NCBI GenBank assembly: GCA_017849455.1
Contig: JAFIGX010000011.1
Location: 62,001-126,000, forward strand
Direction: 5' to 3'
Length of the DNA: 64,000 bases
Source of the DNA: Pseudobacter sp.
GTDB taxonomy: Bacteria; Bacteroidota; Bacteroidia; Chitinophagales; Chitinophagaceae
Each line of letters opens with the position of its first letter. Within the stretch, counting starts at the first letter, position 1. A model generated the notes under the pieces. That model was not told the DNA's origin and searched no databases. It saw only the letters and a program-made list of their open reading frames with translations. Both the position numbers and the translations under genes were made by a program. Below, in pieces: positions 59,789 through 64,000 of the stretch.

Positions 59789-61093
59789 ATGAAACTGTGG
59801 CAGAAAGAAAATACATCGGTATCGGAACAGATCGAGCGGTTTACAGTCGGCCGGGACAAGGAATTCGACCTGCTGCTCGCCAGGTTTGATGTGCAGGGCT
59901 CTATGGCCCATGTGCAGATGTTGGGAGAAGTGGGATTGATGAGCAAAGAGCAGGCTGCGGCAGCCATCAAAGGTCTGCAGGAGATCCTTTCCGAAATAGA
60001 AGGCGGGCAATTCACCATCGGCGACAATGTGGAAGATATTCATTCGCAGGTGGAGCTGCTGCTTACGCAGCGTATCGGTGAGGCCGGCAAGATGATCCAT
60101 AGCGGCCGCAGCCGCAACGACCAGGTTGCTGTCGATATCAAACTCTACCTGCGTGCGGAAGTGCTTGCTGTTAAAGAGGAGACCAAACAACTCTTCGATC
60201 TGCTGATCGCTCAAAGCGAAAAATTCAGGAACTTTTTATTACCCGGGTATACGCATCTCCAGATTGCCATGCCTTCATCATTTGGCTTATGGTTAGGGGC
60301 CTATGCTGAAGGTTTGGTAGATGACCTGGAGCTTTTGGCTGCCGCCTACCAGGTGGTCAACAAGAACCCACTGGGAAGCGGCGCTGGTTATGGGTCTTCA
60401 TTCCCACTCAACCGGCAACGTACAACCGAACTGCTTCAATTCCGTACTTTGAACTGGAACTCCGTCTATGCCCAGATGAGCCGTGGCAAAACGGAAAGGA
60501 CCGTGGCCGGCGCGATGGGAAGTATTGCCGGCACCCTGAGCAGGCTGGCCATGGATTGCTGTTTGTATATCAACCAGAATTTCGGGTTTATCAGTTTTCC
60601 ATCCGAGCTTACTACCGGCAGCAGCATCATGCCGCACAAGAAGAACCCGGATGTATTTGAACTGATCAGGGCCAAATGCAACCGTATCCAGTCGACCCCC
60701 AATGAGCTCACCCTGCTCATCAACAACCTGCCATCCGGCTACCACCGTGATCTTCAGCTTACCAAGGAAATTCTCTTCCCTGCCATCGAAGAACTGAAAG
60801 CCTGTCTGCAAATGACCAGGCTGATGCTCTCGAATATGAGCGTGAAAGAACATATTCTCGATGATGCAAAATATAAATACCTGTTCAGCGTAGAGGCAGT
60901 GAATGAATTGGTCAATAAGGGCATTCCCTTCCGCGAAGCATATAAACAGGTGGGGAATGATATTGAAAAAGGTACTTTCTCATTTGATTATAAGAAGCAG
61001 TTACATCATACGCATGAGGGAAGTATCGGGAATTTGGGGAATGAAGAGATAAGGAAAGAGATGGAGAAGGTGTTGGGGAAGTTTGGAGTGTGA
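59789..61093 (+). CDS. argH: Argininosuccinate lyase
   Basis: A 434-residue fumarase/aspartase-superfamily enzyme that splits argininosuccinate to arginine and fumarate. The superfamily signature GSSIMPHKKNPD is near residues 279-290, with the flexible-loop serine, and HSGRSRNDQVAVD (about 108-120) is present. It is the last gene of the operon, and ends five bases from the facing cupin gene. The C-terminal ~30 residues are rich in Glu, Gly and Lys. Confidence 0.95.
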   Translation: MKLWQKENTSVSEQIERFTVGRDKEFDLLLARFDVQGSMAHVQMLGEVGLMSKEQAAAAIKGLQEILSEIEGGQFTIGDNVEDIHSQVELLLTQRIGEAGKMIHSGRSRNDQVAVDIKLYLRAEVLAVKEETKQLFDLLIAQSEKFRNFLLPGYTHLQIAMPSSFGLWLGAYAEGLVDDLELLAAAYQVVNKNPLGSGAGYGSSFPLNRQRTTELLQFRTLNWNSVYAQMSRGKTERTVAGAMGSIAGTLSRLAMDCCLYINQNFGFISFPSELTTGSSIMPHKKNPDVFELIRAKCNRIQSTPNELTLLINNLPSGYHRDLQLTKEILFPAIEELKACLQMTRLMLSNMSVKEHILDDAKYKYLFSVEAVNELVNKGIPFREAYKQVGNDIEKGTFSFDYKKQLHHTHEGSIGNLGNEEIRKEMEKVLGKFGV

Positions 61094-61098
61094 TCGTT

Positions 61099-61677
61099 TC
61101 ACCACTTCTTGAAATACTTCAGCGGTGGGCCTACTTTTTTAATGCCATGCTCTTCCCTGAATTTGTCCTGCTCTTCGTCGGTCATATTTTTTGTTACGCC
61201 TTCACTGATCTTTCTGAACATTTCTTCCATTTTTCCTGCAGGCTGAAAGAACATCAAAATCTTGGCTTCCCCTTTGCCAATTTTGGAAAAAGCATGAGGT
61301 ACTTTTCTTGGCCCGAACACTGTGTCGCCTGCTTTGGCCGTGAAAGTCTCTTCACCCACTTTGAATAAGAATTCTCCTTTGAGGATATACCAGTATTCGT
61401 CCTGATCGAAGTGTAAGTGATAAGAAGGGCCGCCTTCTTTTATGCGCGTGGATTCGAATAGATAGATATCGCCTTCTGTGTCTTTAGTGGAAATTTTGGT
61501 GTAGAAGGTGTCTCCTTCGAAAAGAGAAATGGGTTTGCCGAACCTGTCTTTCCCCGCGTCGATCTTCAGGCCCTTATCCATTCTATCGCGGTGGCTACTC
61601 TTTGCGATGGTAGCAAATGGAGTAACCAGGAAGGCCCCGGCTGCCAGGCAGGATCTTATAAAAGAGTTACGCTTCAT
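61099..61677 (-). CDS. Exported cupin-domain protein
   Basis: A 192-residue protein with a signal-like N-terminus (MKRNSFIRSCLAAGAFLVTP). The central part is a single cupin: motif 1 YHLHFDQDEYWYILKGEF (about residues 87-104, with His, His and Glu metal ligands) and motif 2 FGPRKVPHAFSKIG with the last His. The C-terminal tail is helical and charged. Substrate unknown. It converges on argH with a five-base gap, so it is not part of the arginine operon. Confidence 0.88.
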   Translation of the reverse strand: MKRNSFIRSCLAAGAFLVTPFATIAKSSHRDRMDKGLKIDAGKDRFGKPISLFEGDTFYTKISTKDTEGDIYLFESTRIKEGGPSYHLHFDQDEYWYILKGEFLFKVGEETFTAKAGDTVFGPRKVPHAFSKIGKGEAKILMFFQPAGKMEEMFRKISEGVTKNMTDEEQDKFREEHGIKKVGPPLKYFKKW

Positions 61678-61867
61678 TTATAGATGGTTTAATGGTTGAG
61701 AATGTGTATTCACCAGCACCTAGCAATCCGGTTTGAAGTCAGGGTAAACACCTAAATCCGGAAAGAATCAGCTCATTGAAAATTATTAAATAATGTTATT
61801 ACGTGGCTTTTACCGAAATTAGTTAGAAAACATAACACAGGCGAAAGTCGAAGGATCTTTATTTCCT

Positions 61868-62746
61868 ATGAGCAGGTATATTCAATTTTTACTGGTCATC
61901 CTTTATGGTTTTCTGACTATAAGTGCCCTTGCGTTGGTTTGGCAATTGTTCTGCCTCGGATCGCATGATGTCAGGGATTGGGTCGTTTTTTCCATCATAG
62001 CCGGATGGCTGGTGCTATGCTTCTCAGCAGTGTATTGGTTGACGGACATCTTGCTCTTTTTTATGCAACTCAGGAAGCCCATTCTGGAAGAGGAACAGCG
62101 ACTGGTATTAAGTCTTTATGAAATTCAAAGAAGGGCGAAAGACAAAAAGCACTACCGATTTCGTATTACGGAGAATATGAACCCCGAAGCTTTTGCAATC
62201 GGCCATCATACAATTGTTATATCAAAAGGCTTTATGAAGATGTTGACGGATGACGAACTTAGTGCATTACTGGCGCATGAGATGGGGCATTTGAGGACCA
62301 GGGATTGTATGGCAGGGCTGGCATTTTATTTGGCCAATCTGCTGCCTGGGATTGTAGTTCGGGTATTCAGTTGGGGAGTAAGAACTTCCATAATATTAGG
62401 GACGCTGGTGATCATTATCGGGATCCTCATGTTGTTTATCGTCCTTATGAAGGCCCTGGTCTTTATTTACGTTGCAACTATTCTTGGTTTTCTACTGTTT
62501 ATGCGGCTTCTAAATCCAGTATTCCGGTTTTTCTGGTTTCTAAACTCCCGTTACACAGAATACCGGCAGGATGCCTTTGCTCAAAAACTGGGTTTTGGCC
62601 TGGAACTAAAACAGGTACTATTAAAACTCGCTCAGGATTGCCCTCCTCAACCTGTTAGCCGTTTTTTTATTGTTACCCGTTCTTCTCATCCAATCATACA
62701 TAATCGGATCAGGCGCCTGGAAAAACTGCAAGGTTTAAGAAAATAA
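61868..62746 (+). CDS. M48 family membrane metalloprotease
   Basis: A 292-residue membrane protease (HtpX/Ste24 type). Two N-terminal membrane helices precede the catalytic LLAHEMGHLRTRD with H137-E138-x-x-H141, and two more follow. The third metal ligand is E231 in TEYRQDAFAQKLG. The protein should cut misfolded membrane proteins, with the active site in the cytoplasm. The gene has lower GC than the arginine operon and lies beside a degraded toxin-antitoxin locus, so it may belong to an acquired patch. Confidence 0.9.
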   Translation: MSRYIQFLLVILYGFLTISALALVWQLFCLGSHDVRDWVVFSIIAGWLVLCFSAVYWLTDILLFFMQLRKPILEEEQRLVLSLYEIQRRAKDKKHYRFRITENMNPEAFAIGHHTIVISKGFMKMLTDDELSALLAHEMGHLRTRDCMAGLAFYLANLLPGIVVRVFSWGVRTSIILGTLVIIIGILMLFIVLMKALVFIYVATILGFLLFMRLLNPVFRFFWFLNSRYTEYRQDAFAQKLGFGLELKQVLLKLAQDCPPQPVSRFFIVTRSSHPIIHNRIRRLEKLQGLRK

Positions 62747-62772
62747 TAGCAGATTCTATCAGTCATAACAAT

Positions 62773-63132
62773 TCAATACGTCTGAATAAGCACCTCAGCC
62801 GGAATATGCAGTGTCTCATGCAGTTTCCGGATCATTGACAAATTCAATTTTCTCTTCCCTGTCAGTATTTCTGATTTTCGGGACCGAAACCCTAAAATCA
62901 CTGAAAGCTCCGATTCAGACATATTCAACTGTTCCAGCCTGAATTTAATTGCCTCCAGGGGATTAGGCTTTGGAACAGGATAATGCACATTCTCATATTC
63001 TTTTACAAGAATAGACAGGATTTCCAATTCATCGGATTCTTTTGAATCCGGTTTGATGTCTTTTTGCATGAGGGCATATACTCTGGCTAGCGCGCTTTCG
63101 TATTGCTTCTTATTTTTTATTGGTCTTAACAT
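62773..63132 (-). CDS. higA: HigA-like antitoxin / XRE regulator
   Basis: A 119-residue protein with an N-terminal ~55-residue helical region and a C-terminal XRE helix-turn-helix (MSESELSVILGFRSRKSEILTGKRKLNLSMIRKLHETL, about residues 73-110). This is the HigA type with the DNA-binding domain at the C-terminus, as paired with HigB toxins. Its ATG lies inside a 33-codon higB-like remnant (63110-63211). With the toxin broken, it now stands alone and may serve only as a regulator or as an anti-addiction antitoxin. Confidence 0.82.
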   Translation of the reverse strand: MLRPIKNKKQYESALARVYALMQKDIKPDSKESDELEILSILVKEYENVHYPVPKPNPLEAIKFRLEQLNMSESELSVILGFRSRKSEILTGKRKLNLSMIRKLHETLHIPAEVLIQTY

Positions 63133-63211
63133 AGCCTACTTTCTTTGCATCTATCGAATCATATTGTTTATGTGTACCGAACCACACATTAAAACGATTT
63201 TGAATTCGTAT
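63110..63211 (-). pseudogene. Remnant of a higB toxin gene (3' end only)
   Basis: Upstream of higA a minus-strand frame ends at TAA (63112-63110) and overlaps the higA start by 23 bases. It reads back through VWFGTHKQYDSIDAKKVGY, which matches the C-terminal end of HigB-type toxins (FVGTHxxYDxI pattern). An in-frame TGA stops it at 63214-63212, and no start or upstream two-thirds of the toxin exists. The sequence upstream is the terminator of the M28 gene. The toxin has therefore lost its 5' portion by a deletion or junction near 63215-63250. Confidence 0.65.
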
Positions 63212-63225
63212 TCAAATTATAAAAA

Positions 63226-63252
63226 AAAATGTTACCAAAATGGCAACATTTT
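63226..63252 (-). terminator. Terminator of the M28 peptidase gene
   Basis: On the minus strand AAAATGTTgCC pairs with GGtAACATTTT around a short AT-rich loop, followed by a run of nine T. It lies 33-60 bases after the peptidase stop codon and directly adjoins the higB remnant. Confidence 0.75.
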
Positions 63253-63284
63253 AATGAATTTGTTTTCAGCTTTCAACTGTTCCC

Positions 63285-64000
63285 CTATCTCAACTGGCTC
63301 GTATCCACCCTCGACGGCGTATCCTTTCCCGCTACGATCGACTTCGAGCTGATCGCTATCGCCTTGATGATCTCCGCCATATTCTTCATATCCAGTGTTC
63401 CGATCTCATCTTCCTGTGTATGATAATATTTCTCACTGTCCATTTTGGAAGTGGAGATGGTATGGGCAGGTACTCCCTGACGGGCCAGTGTGGCATTGTC
63501 CGACCGGTAGAATAATTGCTGATCAGGATATGGATCAGGGTAGAATTTGAACTGACTGCCTTCCAGGTTCTTTTCCAGTATCTTCCCCATGTCTGTTCTT
63601 TCATAACCCGTAATGTATGCAGAATTGGTACCCCACTTGCTTTCGGTACCGATCATTTCGATGTTGAACATCGCCATGACCTTTTCCGGATTGAACTGCT
63701 TCGAAAAATATTGCGACCCGAACCCGCCCAGCTCTTCTGCCGTGAAAGCAGCAAAGACCAGCGTTCGTTCATTGTTGTTCTGCTTCGCAAAATAATTCGC
63801 CAGCATGATCACGGCCGTAGTCCCTGCAGCATCGTCATTAGCACCATTATAGATAGAATCCCCGGCAGCATTGGGTTTGCCAATACCCAGGTGATCATAG
63901 TGCCCCGAGAAGATCACATATTCATCTTTTTTCTTTTTCCCAGGCAGTACGCCCACTACATTTTTCAGCGGCGCGGTTGTCACTTCCTGCTTGAATTCCA
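63285..64000 (-). CDS. M28 family peptidase (5' end outside window)
   Basis: The frame is open from the window edge through TAA/TGA at 63285, giving 238 residues that lack the N-terminus. An apparent GTG start at 63983 is an internal codon. M28 ligands are visible: H in SGHYDHLG, D in NGANDDAAG, E-E in FTAEELGGFGS, E (usual Asp) in NIEMIGTE and H in YYHTQEDE. It should be an exported aminopeptidase of the Bacteroidota type. A terminator follows at 63226-63252. Confidence 0.9.
   Translation of the reverse strand, partial: EFKQEVTTAPLKNVVGVLPGKKKKDEYVIFSGHYDHLGIGKPNAAGDSIYNGANDDAAGTTAVIMLANYFAKQNNNERTLVFAAFTAEELGGFGSQYFSKQFNPEKVMAMFNIEMIGTESKWGTNSAYITGYERTDMGKILEKNLEGSQFKFYPDPYPDQQLFYRSDNATLARQGVPAHTISTSKMDSEKYYHTQEDEIGTLDMKNMAEIIKAIAISSKSIVAGKDTPSRVDTSQLR

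Noticed and set aside
63053..63352. Plus-strand open frame over the higA-M28 junction
   Set aside because: It runs across two terminator arms and antisense to higA and the higB remnant; composition is AT-rich without family pattern.
1..64000. CRISPR arrays, insertion sequences, prophage, rRNA and tRNA genes
   Set aside because: I looked for direct-repeat arrays, transposase motifs, capsid or terminase genes, and tRNA-like cloverleaves in the gaps and saw none; a tRNA scan would confirm.

Overview
The window looks like a chromosomal segment of a Bacteroidota bacterium, most likely in or near the Chitinophagaceae. The evidence is start-proximal promoters of the Bacteroidota type (TAnnTTTG about 20-40 bases before start codons), a gliding-type lipoprotein GldB beside nadE, Bat/MoxR genes, DUF5686 and DUF2490 outer-membrane proteins, an acyl-ornithine carbamoyltransferase arginine pathway, a GGGPS-family enzyme and a class II ribonucleotide reductase. 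No rRNA, tRNA, phage, insertion sequence or CRISPR array was recognised. Most of the sequence is moderately GC-rich core-genome DNA. Low-GC accessory patches lie at about 19.1-19.9 kb (stand-alone CdiA_C-like nuclease), 45.1-45.9 kb (vapBC-like pair) and 61.8-63.3 kb (M48 protease, higA and a higB remnant).

Layout. 0-4 kb: secreted protein (partial), PhoB/PhoR-like two-component pair, secreted coiled-coil protein. 4-12 kb: polysaccharide flippase, MBL hydrolase, large propeller-barrel outer-membrane protein, M28 peptidase. 11.6-15.8 kb (minus strand): two membrane-protein transcription units, each preceded by the same 17-base palindrome, with a small winged-helix regulator between them; then dgkA-like and DUF1361 genes. 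16-24 kb: DUF5686 protein, two candidate small RNAs, CdiA_C-like nuclease, DUF4399 lipoprotein, propeller-amidohydrolase. 24-36 kb: glpD, class III aminotransferase, gamma carbonic anhydrase, rsgA, the moxR-DUF58-batD-like-batA operon, nadE and gldB. 36-45 kb: YcxB-like protein, an overlapping pair (DUF3142-like plus an 804-residue lipoprotein-like protein), and a four-gene FkbH-ACP-MBOAT-SGNH cluster. 45-52 kb: vapBC, nrdJ, DUF2490, GGGPS, an alpha/beta hydrolase. 52.3-61.1 kb: the arginine operon (GNAT, argG, argC, argD, argF', argB, argE, argH). 61-64 kb: cupin, M48 protease, higA with a broken higB, M28 peptidase (partial).

How parts work together. The arginine operon encodes nearly the whole route from glutamate to arginine through N-acylated intermediates. 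A 44-codon leader peptide ending Val-Arg-Val-Arg-Arg precedes it. Mutually exclusive antiterminator and terminator hairpins follow the leader stop codon, which is the arrangement expected for attenuation by arginine supply. The FkbH-ACP-MBOAT-SGNH cluster resembles a dlt system whose activating enzyme is replaced by an FkbH-type glyceryl-ACP synthase; it may decorate a cell-surface polymer with an unusual acyl group. Several intergenic gaps hold long imperfect hairpins built from 7-9 base degenerate tandem words, a different word in each gap.
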